Below the pieces are notes generated by a model that was not told where the DNA came from, searched no databases, and saw only the letters and a program-made list of their open reading frames with translations. This document shows, piece by piece, positions 54,865 to 63,529 of a DNA stretch of 64,000 bases. Made by a program: the position numbers and the translations under genes. Numbering within the stretch: position 1 is the stretch's first letter; every line of letters begins with the position of its first letter. Origin of the DNA: Lachnospiraceae bacterium 28-4 (GTDB lineage Bacteria; Bacillota; Clostridia; Lachnospirales; Lachnospiraceae); the NCBI GenBank assembly GCA_000403275.2, contig KE159601.1:62001-126000 (forward strand). The letters run 5' to 3'.

Positions 54865-54913
54865 AAAAAAAGCGGGGGCTGCGCACTGGATCATTTGTGC
54901 GCGGCTCCCCGTT
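54865..54913 (-). terminator. Terminator of ribU
   Basis: On the minus strand a GC-rich stem of about 16 bp (AACGGGGAGCCGCGCAC with GTGCGCAGCCCCCGCTT, one or two mismatches) is followed by seven T. Confidence 0.85.
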
Positions 54914-54974
54914 GGGTATGTAAGGCTTGTAACTTTTAACTTCCACTTTTTTCTTCTTTTTGTTGTATGAGATT

Positions 54975-55535
54975 CTATCTATCCCCCTCTTCCCATTCCA
55001 CCAGCCCTGAACGCCGCAATGCTATCATCACCGGATGATATAAAACCGCTGTGAATACCGCATTCAATCCTCCCTTAATTAAATTGAACGGTAAAAATGC
55101 CGGTAGCAGCAATTCTACAACAGCTTCCCTCGGATACCCCATATAAATCGGAGCGATCCAATAATTCCAAAGCATCATCACCGATACCTGGCAAATGAAG
55201 CCGCCAAGCAGCCCGGAGGCCAGCCCTGACGGCCTTCGCCTCTTTTCATATACCAGCGCCGCAGTACATGCAAAGGAACAACTGGAGACAATATTCATGA
55301 TACAGCCCAGGACTCCCGTTCCGCTGATCGTAAGCATCTGCGCTATGGCAACGATCACACTGACCGCCAATGAAGCAGCCGGTCCAAACAATAATCCCCC
55401 AATGACTATAATAATATCTTTGGGATCATACTTCAAAAAAAGAACGACCGGAACACGCCCGACGGCCGCAGCCGCATACGCCAGCACACATAGCATGCCC
55501 ATTGTTGTAAGTTTCTTTGTCTTGTTTCGATTCAT
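54975..55535 (-). CDS. ribU: ECF transporter S component, riboflavin-specific
   Basis: 186 residues, about six helices. RibU-type sequence: VPVVLFLKYDPKDIIIVIGG, then GPAASLAVSVIVAIAQ and ISGTGVLGCIMNIVSS near the flavin site, and a C-terminal FLPFNLIKGGLNAVFT. Binds riboflavin and works with the shared EcfAA'T module encoded elsewhere. Specificity is confirmed by the FMN riboswitch in its leader. CAGGAGG precedes the ATG and a terminator follows. Confidence 0.92.
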   Translation of the reverse strand: MNRNKTKKLTTMGMLCVLAYAAAAVGRVPVVLFLKYDPKDIIIVIGGLLFGPAASLAVSVIVAIAQMLTISGTGVLGCIMNIVSSCSFACTAALVYEKRRRPSGLASGLLGGFICQVSVMMLWNYWIAPIYMGYPREAVVELLLPAFLPFNLIKGGLNAVFTAVLYHPVMIALRRSGLVEWEEGDR

Positions 55536-55550
55536 ATAGAATACCTCCTG

Positions 55551-55595
55551 AAAATAAAATAAACGCTTGAAAGCATAAAATGCCTTTCAGGCGTT
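55551..55595 (-). terminator. Expression-platform terminator of the FMN riboswitch
   Basis: On the minus strand AACGCCTGAAAG pairs with CTTTCAAGCGTT (one mismatch) over a 10-nt loop, then TTTATTTTATTTT. It sits between the aptamer and the ribU ribosome binding site, so FMN binding should stop transcription. Confidence 0.8.
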
Positions 55596-55687
55596 GATTT
55601 TCAGGTGTATTAAAAATGCCCACAGGACAGGTTTATAAAAAAGAGTGCAAAAACCAAAATCAGATTTTCTCTGACCATTTCAACACA

Positions 55688-55796
55688 CCTTCTTTAATCC
55701 GGACTATACCGTCGGTTTTGGAATTTCACCAAACCCCGCGCTTTCGCGCCCGCGGACTGTCACCGCCGATCGGGAATTTCACCCTGCCCTGAAGAC
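55688..55796 (-). ncRNA. FMN riboswitch (RFN element)
   Basis: On the minus strand the conserved blocks are all present in order: TCTTCAGGGCAGGGTGAAAT, TCCCGATCGGCGGTGACAGT, CCGCGGGC, TTTGGTGAAATTCCAAAACC, then GACGGTATAGTCCGGAT and AAAGAAGG. This is a complete FMN aptamer. With the terminator downstream it should shut off ribU when FMN is plentiful. Confidence 0.95.
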
Positions 55797-55822
55797 ATTA
55801 CTGCTATTCAATTATTTACCCA

Positions 55823-55851
55823 AGTATACCACCGAAAAGAACTTTTTACAA
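55823..55851 (-). promoter_or_regulatory. Promoter of the FMN riboswitch/ribU unit
   Basis: On the minus strand TTGTAA (55851-55846), 17 nt, TATACT (55828-55823). The -35 overlaps the stop codon of the upstream chemoreceptor gene. Confidence 0.7.
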
Positions 55852-57624
55852 CTGGAATTTGCCGGTCGCATCGTTCAGTCTGTCCACTACCCCATTCGTA
55901 TTCTGTAAGGACGTATTCACGGAGTCGGAGATCTGCACCACATCCATAATGCGCTCCGCAATATTGGCCGTTCCTTCGGCACTCTGCTGCGCCGCCTGTG
56001 AGATGCCTTCCAAAGAATCCGTAATATTGCCGATGGATGCCAGAAGTTCCTCGGAAATCGCGCTGAAATCAGCCACAAGGGAATCGATTTCCCCGGCGTC
56101 TTCATTATAATCGCCCGCAATCGTTTCAAACAAACCAATGCTTTCCATCACCTGATGATCGATAAACGCCAGCAAAAGCTTCGCATCCCTTGCCAGGCTC
56201 CCTACCGCTTCGTTTACCTGCTCCGTTACTTTCTTGATGTTCTCCGTACTCTGTTTGGACTGCTCGGCCAGCTTGCGGATCTCATCCGCCACCACTGCAA
56301 AACCTTTTCCTGCTTCTCCTGCCCTTGCAGCCTCGATGCTTGCGTTCAGCGATAACAAGTTCGTCTGCGCTGTAATCTCCATAATGGACTCTGCCAGAGT
56401 GGATATCTCGGAAACTACCCTCACTTTTACCAATGCTTCCTGTAAGTTTCCTTCTATAGACTCTTTCTGCGCAACCAGGCTGCTCTTGCTTTCGCCCGCG
56501 GAGTTTTTCGCATCGACCGCTTTTCTATGTATTACCTCCGCGCGCCCTGCCCCTTCCTGCGCACGCTCCGCAATATTTCTTGCCGCATATTCGATCTCTT
56601 TTGTCATTTCATCGATGCTGCCGGCCGTGGCCGCCGTTTCCTCCATTGATGCGGAAAGCTGGGTGGTCGTCGTTGACACATCCTCCACTTCCTGGTTCAA
56701 ATGAGCCATATCCTGCGTCATGCCATTGACGCTCTCCGTTGTCAGTCCGGTTTCCTTTTTCACGTCGCTGATCAGCCCGCCGATCCCTGTCCGCATCCTC
56801 TCTAGAATATTCAACAACTTGCCAAAATCATCTCTGCGCTTTAAAGCCATTCCGTCGATCTTTGTGGAAAAATCTCCCTCGGCCATGCTCTGCAGCACCC
56901 CTGACACCAATTTCAACGGCCTTGTAATGTTTAAAATAGTAACCAAAAGATAGATAACGATAAAAACTCCAAACAGGAGGCATACCGTTAAAAACATCCA
57001 TATCTTCTGCCAGGTAAACTGGTTTGCGGATTCCGTGGACGCCGCAATCTGGGCATCGATATTGTCCACATAGTTTCCGGTTCCGATAACCCAGTCAAAA
57101 GGTTCGTAATATTGTGTATATGCCCGCTTCGGCATAGGCTCCGTTTCGCCCTCTTTCGGGTATTGGTAGTCAGTATAGCAGCTTCCTTCCGCCACGGCGC
57201 CCTGAATAAAAGCTTTTACCATTTCATAGCCCGTAACATCCTTCGTGCCTATGCGGTTCGTTCCCTCAACTTCATTTCCAAGAAGCACCACATTTACCCC
57301 GTCCGACTGATCCACCCAGAAATATCCGTCCTTACCGTACCGCAGCTCCCTGACCTTATCTGCGGCAAGCTGCATCCCTTCCTCCATGGTATAAACGCCC
57401 GCATCGATATCAGCCTTATAGCTGTCAAGCAGCGAAACAACCATTTCCACCTGCTGCCGGATACTGTCATCATAATCCTTACGGATGTTTTCCTCTTCCT
57501 CCTGGAGAATCCGTTCGTTGATTGCTTTCATATTGCTCACGGAAAAATTTATGCTGAACAACATAAATGCAATCATCATAACTCCAATAACCGCCATCTT
57601 CACTTTTACACTCAAGTTCTTCAT
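55846..57624 (-). CDS. Methyl-accepting chemotaxis protein with single Cache sensor
   Basis: 592 residues. Helix at about 9-29, sCache_2-type outer domain (about 35-190; [20 protein letters not shown] and [15 protein letters not shown]), second helix (about 207-230), HAMP (about 230-285) and a signalling domain with tip [20 protein letters not shown] and [17 protein letters not shown]. sCache_2 domains bind small organic acids; ligand unknown. AAGGAGGAGATAGATA precedes the ATG. Monocistronic; its stop overlaps the ribU promoter. Confidence 0.93.
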   Translation of the reverse strand: MKNLSVKVKMAVIGVMMIAFMLFSINFSVSNMKAINERILQEEEENIRKDYDDSIRQQVEMVVSLLDSYKADIDAGVYTMEEGMQLAADKVRELRYGKDGYFWVDQSDGVNVVLLGNEVEGTNRIGTKDVTGYEMVKAFIQGAVAEGSCYTDYQYPKEGETEPMPKRAYTQYYEPFDWVIGTGNYVDNIDAQIAASTESANQFTWQKIWMFLTVCLLFGVFIVIYLLVTILNITRPLKLVSGVLQSMAEGDFSTKIDGMALKRRDDFGKLLNILERMRTGIGGLISDVKKETGLTTESVNGMTQDMAHLNQEVEDVSTTTTQLSASMEETAATAGSIDEMTKEIEYAARNIAERAQEGAGRAEVIHRKAVDAKNSAGESKSSLVAQKESIEGNLQEALVKVRVVSEISTLAESIMEITAQTNLLSLNASIEAARAGEAGKGFAVVADEIRKLAEQSKQSTENIKKVTEQVNEAVGSLARDAKLLLAFIDHQVMESIGLFETIAGDYNEDAGEIDSLVADFSAISEELLASIGNITDSLEGISQAAQQSAEGTANIAERIMDVVQISDSVNTSLQNTNGVVDRLNDATGKFQL

Positions 57625-57868
57625 TATCTATCTCCTCCTTCTGTTTTTTATTATAACACCAAAAAAGAAAGAGACACAATAAAATTGGTCATTGTGTACA
57701 AATGAATAGATAATAATGCAAATTTTCTATTCATTATTACCTTTCGCATGACCGGATGTCATGCTATAATTCCTGTTAGACTACTAAAACTTGAAAATCA
57801 AAAGCGCAAAAATTCCACAGTTCCGGCACACGATACAAACAGCCCACTCAAAATAAGGAGAACATAAT

Positions 57869-58087
57869 ATGTCCGTTTATCAGATCGTATTCAGCCCAAC
57901 CGAAGGCACAAAAAAAGTATCCGGCCTATTTACCGATTCCTTTGATGCAACAGCCATACTTTTCGAAAGTATACTTTTGAAAAGCATGCTCTTTGGTAAA
58001 AGCCTCACGCACCGCTCAGCAAAGTTGAGGCAAAAGCCACACAGAGATGGAGGAAAAGATGAAGATTACAGCTTTACTCGAAAATAA
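57869..58087 (+). pseudogene. Remnant of a flavodoxin-like (EFR1-type) gene
   Basis: The first ~25 codons, MSVYQIVFSPTEGTKKVSGL, match the FMN-binding loop start of flavodoxin-domain ferredoxin (EFR1-type) proteins, with a good AAGGAG site. After FTDSF the sequence is unrelated (an ATACTTTTCGAAAGTAT palindrome and basic residues) and stops at 58087, overlapping the next gene. The body, about 230 residues, is deleted. The intact start region may still give the transcript for the MBL-fold gene. Confidence 0.6.
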
Positions 58088-58871
58088 AACGAACCGGGAA
58101 GATATGCTCACCGAACACGGATTGAGCCTATATATAGAAACTGAAAAGCATAAGATTCTTTTTGATATGGGACAGAGCAATTTGTTTGCCAAAAACGCCG
58201 CCGCGCTTGGCATCGATCTTTCGTCCGTAGATATCGCCGTCCTTTCCCACGGCCACTACGACCATGGCGGCGGACTCGAAACATTCCTGGAAATAAACAA
58301 AACAGCGCCCGTCTACCTGAACCGGCATGCCCTGGAACCGCATTACCATGGAGCGGAAAAATATATCGGGTTGGACGTTTCCCTCGCAAATAACAAGCGG
58401 CTCATTTTCACCGATGGCACAACAGCCATTGAAGACGGGCTGACCCTTTATTCCTGCCACGAAAAAGTGCGGAAGCATGACCTTGGCAGCTTCGGTTTGC
58501 AAGTTCTGGAAAACGGTGAATTTCTGCCCGAGGATTTCCGCCATGAACAATATCTCCTTATCGAAATCCCGCCAGCGGAAAGCGGATCGGACAAGGATCA
58601 AAATAGAACAGTACTGTTCAGCGGCTGTTCCCACAAAGGAATTCTCGATATCGCCGACTGGTTCCGACCAGATGTTCTCATAGGGGGCTTTCACTTTTCC
58701 AAACTGCCTCTCGACGATACCTTAAAAAGTTTTGCAAAATATCTGGATACCTTCCCCACCGAATACTATACATGCCACTGTACCGGCCAAAAGCAGTTTG
58801 AATTTATGAAACAATGTATGCACGGTCTGCATTACTTATCCTGCGGGCAGAGCATTGAACTTTTTCAATAG
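58059..58871 (+). CDS. MBL-fold metallohydrolase
   Basis: 270 residues. Metal-binding HGHYDHGGG at about 64-72 with further His at HALEPHYHG, CSHKG and CHCTGQ. The pattern is that of the COG1237 branch (dihydropterin-aminobenzene-phosphate synthase-like MBL proteins), whose substrates are poorly known. ATG 58059 follows GGAGGAAAAG. It is read in the opposite direction to the SIR2 cassette and shares no obvious link with it. Confidence 0.85.
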   Translation: MKITALLENKTNREDMLTEHGLSLYIETEKHKILFDMGQSNLFAKNAAALGIDLSSVDIAVLSHGHYDHGGGLETFLEINKTAPVYLNRHALEPHYHGAEKYIGLDVSLANNKRLIFTDGTTAIEDGLTLYSCHEKVRKHDLGSFGLQVLENGEFLPEDFRHEQYLLIEIPPAESGSDKDQNRTVLFSGCSHKGILDIADWFRPDVLIGGFHFSKLPLDDTLKSFAKYLDTFPTEYYTCHCTGQKQFEFMKQCMHGLHYLSCGQSIELFQ

Positions 58872-58956
58872 CGGCCCTTTTTCCGCTTTCCTCCGCTTAT
58901 AACCAGATCATAAAAGCCGCCGCTTAGGAATTCCCCTATGCGGCAGCAGGTAAAAA

Positions 58957-59058
58957 TCATTTTCCAAACAGATCACTATGCGTCCCTGTACGCGATAGTT
59001 TCATTGCCAATTTGTAATCTTTTTTAAATTTTGTCGTCCAAACAATATCCCGACTCAT
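58957..59058 (-). pseudogene. YafQ-type toxin with internal deletion
   Basis: 33 codons from ATG 59058: SRDIVWTTKFKKDYKLAMKL, a YafQ-like start, joined in frame to SRTGTHSDLFGK, the family's C-terminus. About 55 central residues are missing, so the toxin is dead while its ends survive. Its ATG overlaps the antitoxin stop, as in intact dinJ-yafQ operons. Confidence 0.7.
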
Positions 59059-59282
59059 CTTTTCAGCTCCCAGAGAGCTTCCTCAACATCGGAATAACGC
59101 TTCACATCAAGATCATGTGTAATGCATTCCGCCTCCAACATCGCTGCTACTGTTTCTTTGTTTGGCTGCTCCAGTCTCACATCAAAAGGAAAGCCTCCCA
59201 CACGAAGTGACTGGCGTAAAAAAACATTAATAGCAGTGGTAAGGTTCATCCCTAATTCATCGAATAAGCTTTCGCACTGCTT
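59055..59282 (-). pseudogene. DinJ/RelB-type antitoxin lacking its start
   Basis: The frame is homologous from about 59282 (KQCESLFDELGMNLTTAINV) through FLRQSLRVGGFPFDV to the TGA at 59055. The ribbon that begins DinJ proteins is missing: the sequence joins the stop of the SIR2 fusion gene four nt upstream. An internal Met at 59249 could start a 64-residue piece, but its ribosome binding site is poor. Confidence 0.7.
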
Positions 59283-59285
59283 TTT

Positions 59286-62033
59286 CTATTGCGTCCGAAA
59301 GTATTCTCCATACTCTTTATTATATTCTGCAAATTCTACATTAACGCCCTTTTCTTTCAGAAGATCTACGAACCCCTGTCCGTCGAAACATAATTTTTCC
59401 ACCGCATTTTTACAAACCAGAAGATTGCCGTCTGGTTCCAGCGTCAACGCAAAATTTTCAAAGCAATCCTCATTATAACCATTGCAGGACTTACATGGAT
59501 ACACAAAATAATTGATATTGTTTTTCAGTTCCTCATAATGCCGGGATCCGCCCCCTGTTTCCCCTGTCGTCAAATCTCTTTTTGCATCTTCCAACGGAAC
59601 ATATATGTCCTCAAAAACACCGCCGTCTTCCCCCCTCGGCTTTACCATATCAATGACTTTGACTTTGGAATCCTTTTCCAGTAAAAGCTCCTGCATCCGG
59701 TCATCGTCCAACAGGCCCCTTAATCCGGGGGCAATATATTTATGCACCGGTATATTCACTGTAAAGCGAATATTTTCCTCGTTCAATACCTTCAGCTTTT
59801 TCTGGAAAGCTTCCAGATAGGTTTCTCTTTTGTAGTTCCTGCATCCGGTATATGCCTCAAAAGAATCGTTATCATATCCATACAGGCTGATTTTATAGCG
59901 GATATGGTACTTATCCAGTTTTTTTGCCACTTCCCTGTCCAGTCTTTCGCCATTCGTAATGACAGCTACGTCTGTCATAGGGAAATACTGTGCAATGCCT
60001 TCCAGCAGATTTTCCAGCTGGGGGATGCTCTGCATCGGTTCTCCGCCTGTGACGGTAATCTGTCTCACATCAAAGAGCTGTTCCAGCCTTTTCAAGCTTT
60101 CCAAAACGGCTTTATGGTCATACACTATCGCCGTATTGCTCAAATTTTCATGATGGCATCCCCTGCATTTATAGCAGCAGTTCGACCATAGCACGATCCT
60201 CAGCTTTATCGTCTTTTTCCGTATTTTCTCTTTTTTATCAAAAGCCTCCAGAAGCAGCTGTTCCGTGCATGCCAGTTTTCCTTCCCGATGCAGCTCCAGC
60301 AATTCTTCTTTTGTATATAATTGATAATTTTCAGCCAATTCCTTATTCATTTTTTCATTTTTTCTACAAGTCCCGTTACTGGTGCATACAAAAGCAAGAC
60401 CCGGAATATTGGCGTTAAACGTTTTAAAGGTATTGCATATTTCCACATTGTCTATTAACAGATTACAGTCATCCCTGTAATGCCTTGCCAGCGCCCCTTC
60501 AAAGTCTTCGCCGGTGCGCATGCGCCCGCCCACCGGAGCGATCATCCCCGAAGCAATCGCTGTATTTTGCTTTCTTTTTTCCATCAAAACCTTGTCGTTA
60601 AAAAAGCAAAATCCCGATACATGCACTTCCATGCCGTAAATTTCGGCTCCCTTTATAGCGATTCCCTCATCCACATAAAAGTTGTAACTCTTTTGAAGCA
60701 TCACGCCGCCGTTCTTATTGGACTCTATGTTATACTGAACCGTCTGGAACTTCCCAAACATCTTTTCATCCCTGTCTTTGAACTCCAAACCGGCGCGATC
60801 CACAATATACCCCTTGGAGCCTTCTTTCATTTGACGCTGCATCATGCCTTCCATATCTTTTTTGAAAGTTGCGTCAAAATCCCTCTCATGAAAATTCTCT
60901 TCATTGCAGGAGTAAAAATATACGATACCGGCATCTTCCAAAATATATTTTTTGGCGTTGCCCCGCTTCCATATATCCTTATACTTTTTAAAAGCTTCCT
61001 CGATAACTGTTGATTTTTCCATATGTATCGCCGCTATAATCATAGAATTCTTATGGCTGTTATAAATATATCTTACTTCCCTGCCTTCCGTTTTCTCCAG
61101 ACATTTTTCCACGCATTCCCGAAATGCCTTTTGGTTCGCCGCCTCCACGCCAACCCGGATCCATACGGTTTCTCTCGGTCGTTCTTTTATTCTATTTAAA
61201 ATTTTCCGAATCTCTCCGACCTTTTTCTCATTTTCCTTCGGTATGGCAATTTTCTTGCAATCGATCTCCACTTTCTCGTCCGTGATAACAAAATAACTGT
61301 TATTCGTATTTTTTGCGTTTTGCGTAAGAAAGTTCCTTAAATACTCATCCGCCAGGGAAATACCTATAAAAAGAATATGATAATTATTTAACAGACCGTG
61401 GAAAACGGAAATCCACCGTTCATTCCGGTAGATTTCTTCTACCGCTTCTTTTGTTATAATAATAGAAGACTCTTTATTAATATGCCCGTGCAGGTAAAGA
61501 ACCTTTTTCCTTTTTTCATCCGGCCCGAATAAATCCGCATTTGCCTGGTCCTTGAGTACATCAATGTCATAAGACTCGCACCGCGGATCCACCTTATTCA
61601 AAAAAGTATCATAATTTGTTGTTATAAAAAAGGAAATGTCGCTGTCTTTCAAGTCTTTATAATTATGATCCATCGCAGATAAAATTTCTTCATTGTTATT
61701 CTGCTTATCTCTGATATAGTTCGCGATCAGAGACCTGATCTTATCTTCCCCTACTTTGGCCACACTCTTTACATATTCCATGGCTTCCCAAAAATTCACT
61801 CTGTCTATTTCCTCAATGCAAGCCTTTCTTTGCTGGGGATTGGCAATCACCTCTTCCACTACATGCTGAATCAGCTCCTTCCACCCCGGCAGATTGAGCT
61901 GCATCGATAATCCCGCTCCATAAAATACGATCAGGCGCTTTTTTAAATATGCCGTATTTAACTGCTTAATGTATTGATGCAGTCTGTTTTCGTCTTCGCT
62001 TCCTTCTGTTATTTCCTCCCGCCTTTTTCTCAT
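59286..62033 (-). CDS. SIR2 - Nudix-like - radical SAM fusion protein
   Basis: 915 residues from ATG 62033 (AAGGGGGGAATCGGAA upstream; the ATG at 62060 is less likely). SIR2_2-type domain, about 28-255: FYGAGLSMQLNLPGW, ITTNYDTFL, YLHGHINK with the catalytic His, and LFIGISLADEYL. Unrecognised region, about 290-460. Nudix-like domain, about 465-580: the box reads G-x5-E-x7-R but HY-x-DD replaces the usual E-x-x-EE, so hydrolysis is doubtful. Radical SAM domain, about 608-905: C-x3-C-x2-C (Cys 619, 623, 626), TGGEP at 662-666, ISLYGY, and a C-terminal Cys group (847, 850, 857, 874, 882) like a SPASM/twitch cluster site. SIR2 domains of this class cleave NAD+ in phage defence. The combination is new to me; the natural guess is a nucleotide/NAD-linked conflict or modification enzyme. 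Third gene of its cassette. Confidence 0.85.
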   Translation of the reverse strand: MRKRREEITEGSEDENRLHQYIKQLNTAYLKKRLIVFYGAGLSMQLNLPGWKELIQHVVEEVIANPQQRKACIEEIDRVNFWEAMEYVKSVAKVGEDKIRSLIANYIRDKQNNNEEILSAMDHNYKDLKDSDISFFITTNYDTFLNKVDPRCESYDIDVLKDQANADLFGPDEKRKKVLYLHGHINKESSIIITKEAVEEIYRNERWISVFHGLLNNYHILFIGISLADEYLRNFLTQNAKNTNNSYFVITDEKVEIDCKKIAIPKENEKKVGEIRKILNRIKERPRETVWIRVGVEAANQKAFRECVEKCLEKTEGREVRYIYNSHKNSMIIAAIHMEKSTVIEEAFKKYKDIWKRGNAKKYILEDAGIVYFYSCNEENFHERDFDATFKKDMEGMMQRQMKEGSKGYIVDRAGLEFKDRDEKMFGKFQTVQYNIESNKNGGVMLQKSYNFYVDEGIAIKGAEIYGMEVHVSGFCFFNDKVLMEKRKQNTAIASGMIAPVGGRMRTGEDFEGALARHYRDDCNLLIDNVEICNTFKTFNANIPGLAFVCTSNGTCRKNEKMNKELAENYQLYTKEELLELHREGKLACTEQLLLEAFDKKEKIRKKTIKLRIVLWSNCCYKCRGCHHENLSNTAIVYDHKAVLESLKRLEQLFDVRQITVTGGEPMQSIPQLENLLEGIAQYFPMTDVAVITNGERLDREVAKKLDKYHIRYKISLYGYDNDSFEAYTGCRNYKRETYLEAFQKKLKVLNEENIRFTVNIPVHKYIAPGLRGLLDDDRMQELLLEKDSKVKVIDMVKPRGEDGGVFEDIYVPLEDAKRDLTTGETGGGSRHYEELKNNINYFVYPCKSCNGYNEDCFENFALTLEPDGNLLVCKNAVEKLCFDGQGFVDLLKEKGVNVEFAEYNKEYGEYFRTQ

Positions 62034-62057
62034 TTCCGATTCCCCCCTTCTTCCAAA

Positions 62058-62108
62058 CATTTAGGAACTCTTGGGCTGCGCCCTTTGCAGCCTTAGTGTT
62101 CCTTAATG
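62058..62108 (-). repeat. Stem-loop between the oxidoreductase and SIR2 fusion genes
   Basis: Minus strand: CATTAAGGAACACT, GGCTGC, loop AAAGGGC, GCAGCC, then AGAGTTCCTAAATG forms an imperfect 20-bp stem without a T-tract. It could stabilise or process the transcript between the two genes rather than terminate it. Confidence 0.55.
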
Positions 62109-62114
62109 TTTTTC

Positions 62115-63488
62115 TCACACGATCTTCTCTGCCACGTACACTCCCGAAACTGCGGCAGGTATGATCCCCTGTGCCAGTCCCGCGCAATCTCCCGTTACGT
62201 ATAATCCGTCCACCGTCGTCATCATAGCTTCATCCAGACAGATCGTATCCCATAAAGACTCGATCTCCATTCCCAGAATATATATTTTTTTCCCAAACTC
62301 CTCTATCTGCCCTGCATGCAAACCGTTGAACTCCATGATCCATCGAATAATCTCATCCGCGACCTCGCAAAACATAGTATGCTCCTCCGGCTCTAAAAGC
62401 TTCCATACCGCTGCCGGCCTGGCAGATGCCAGGCTGGTGCCGTTTTGCTCCGAACCATCTTCCCTGTTTCGGAAAGAACTATAGTTTTGAAAAACCGGCA
62501 TTCCCGAATAACCGCCCAACTTTTTATAACGGGCAATATAGCGGGAAACCACCTGTGAATATGTCATTCGCTCCCTGTCATGAGTAAGCTGCATCAGCAG
62601 CGCAAAGTTTGCAAAACCGCTCTCCTCATCTTTATCCAGAAGAATGTGACCGTCCAATAACGTAAAGTCCCCGTAATTCTCGCCTTTCAGTTTTCCGCCT
62701 TTCTTTCCCGCGCAAAAACAGAAAGTCTTAAACTTTCTCCCGCCTTTGACAAACCGCAGCTTCAAATCGGGATGACGTTCTCCGATGCCCGTCAAATATT
62801 TCTTATCCATTTCAAACCGGAAGCCTAACGATATAACGGGCGGTTCCGCCTTTACTCCCAGATGTCCTGTCATTTCCTTCCACCATGTCACGCCGTCTCT
62901 GCCCGTAGCGATGACAACTTTTGCCGCATAAACGGTCTCTTCCCCCGACGTCCTCTGCAATGTCAGAAAAAATCCATCTTCCTGTTTTTCTATCTTTTTT
63001 ACTACTGTTTCCAGAGAAATACATTGGTTGGATTCCAAATAATCAAAACTGTTCCTGAGAGCCTCCTTCACCTGCCCGCTGTCCAAAGAACAGATCCCAT
63101 AATCCTTTACATCCATCTCCGTTATCTTATTTCCCTCTGTCATCTGAAATTCCAGATACCGGTTCCGGAAAAAATGTTCCAAAGCAAACTCCAGGCAGGA
63201 ATAATAAGCATCCGGGCCTAAAAGCTGATACAGCCTTTTCCCGCTTGGATACACGGACAGTTTCACGGAATCCCCATAATGGATACAGCCGCCAAATCCG
63301 GAAATCACATTGCAAATGCCATCGCATTTCATGCATGTCCTCCCGTGGTCCACCGGACAATACCGCTTTTCGTAGGAACGCCCTTTCTCGTAAATCATAA
63401 AATTATGGTTCCCTTTATCTAAAAGCTTCATGCCGCATGCAATGCCGGCAGCCCCTGCGCCGACAATCGCCACATCTAATTTTCTCAT
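62115..63488 (-). CDS. FAD-dependent oxidoreductase with cysteine cluster
   Basis: 457 residues. N-terminal dinucleotide motif AIVGAGAAGIACG and C-terminal TGDCAGLAQGIIPAAVSGVY bind FAD. Residues about 40-65 carry CPVDHGRTCMKCDGICN (C-x7-C-x2-C-x3-C) followed by GFGGCIHYGDSVKLS, like the COG2509 FAD-dehydrogenase family, where the cysteines may hold an Fe-S cluster. It could supply electrons or reductively process a product for the radical SAM partner; this is inference. Start at ATG 63488. It lies 41 nt after the deoxyribosyltransferase-like gene and 81 nt before the SIR2 fusion gene. Confidence 0.83.
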   Translation of the reverse strand: MRKLDVAIVGAGAAGIACGMKLLDKGNHNFMIYEKGRSYEKRYCPVDHGRTCMKCDGICNVISGFGGCIHYGDSVKLSVYPSGKRLYQLLGPDAYYSCLEFALEHFFRNRYLEFQMTEGNKITEMDVKDYGICSLDSGQVKEALRNSFDYLESNQCISLETVVKKIEKQEDGFFLTLQRTSGEETVYAAKVVIATGRDGVTWWKEMTGHLGVKAEPPVISLGFRFEMDKKYLTGIGERHPDLKLRFVKGGRKFKTFCFCAGKKGGKLKGENYGDFTLLDGHILLDKDEESGFANFALLMQLTHDRERMTYSQVVSRYIARYKKLGGYSGMPVFQNYSSFRNREDGSEQNGTSLASARPAAVWKLLEPEEHTMFCEVADEIIRWIMEFNGLHAGQIEEFGKKIYILGMEIESLWDTICLDEAMMTTVDGLYVTGDCAGLAQGIIPAAVSGVYVAEKIV

Positions 63489-63529
63489 TTTTGTCCCCAT
63501 TCCATTCCTGATGCGCAAATAGCAACAAA

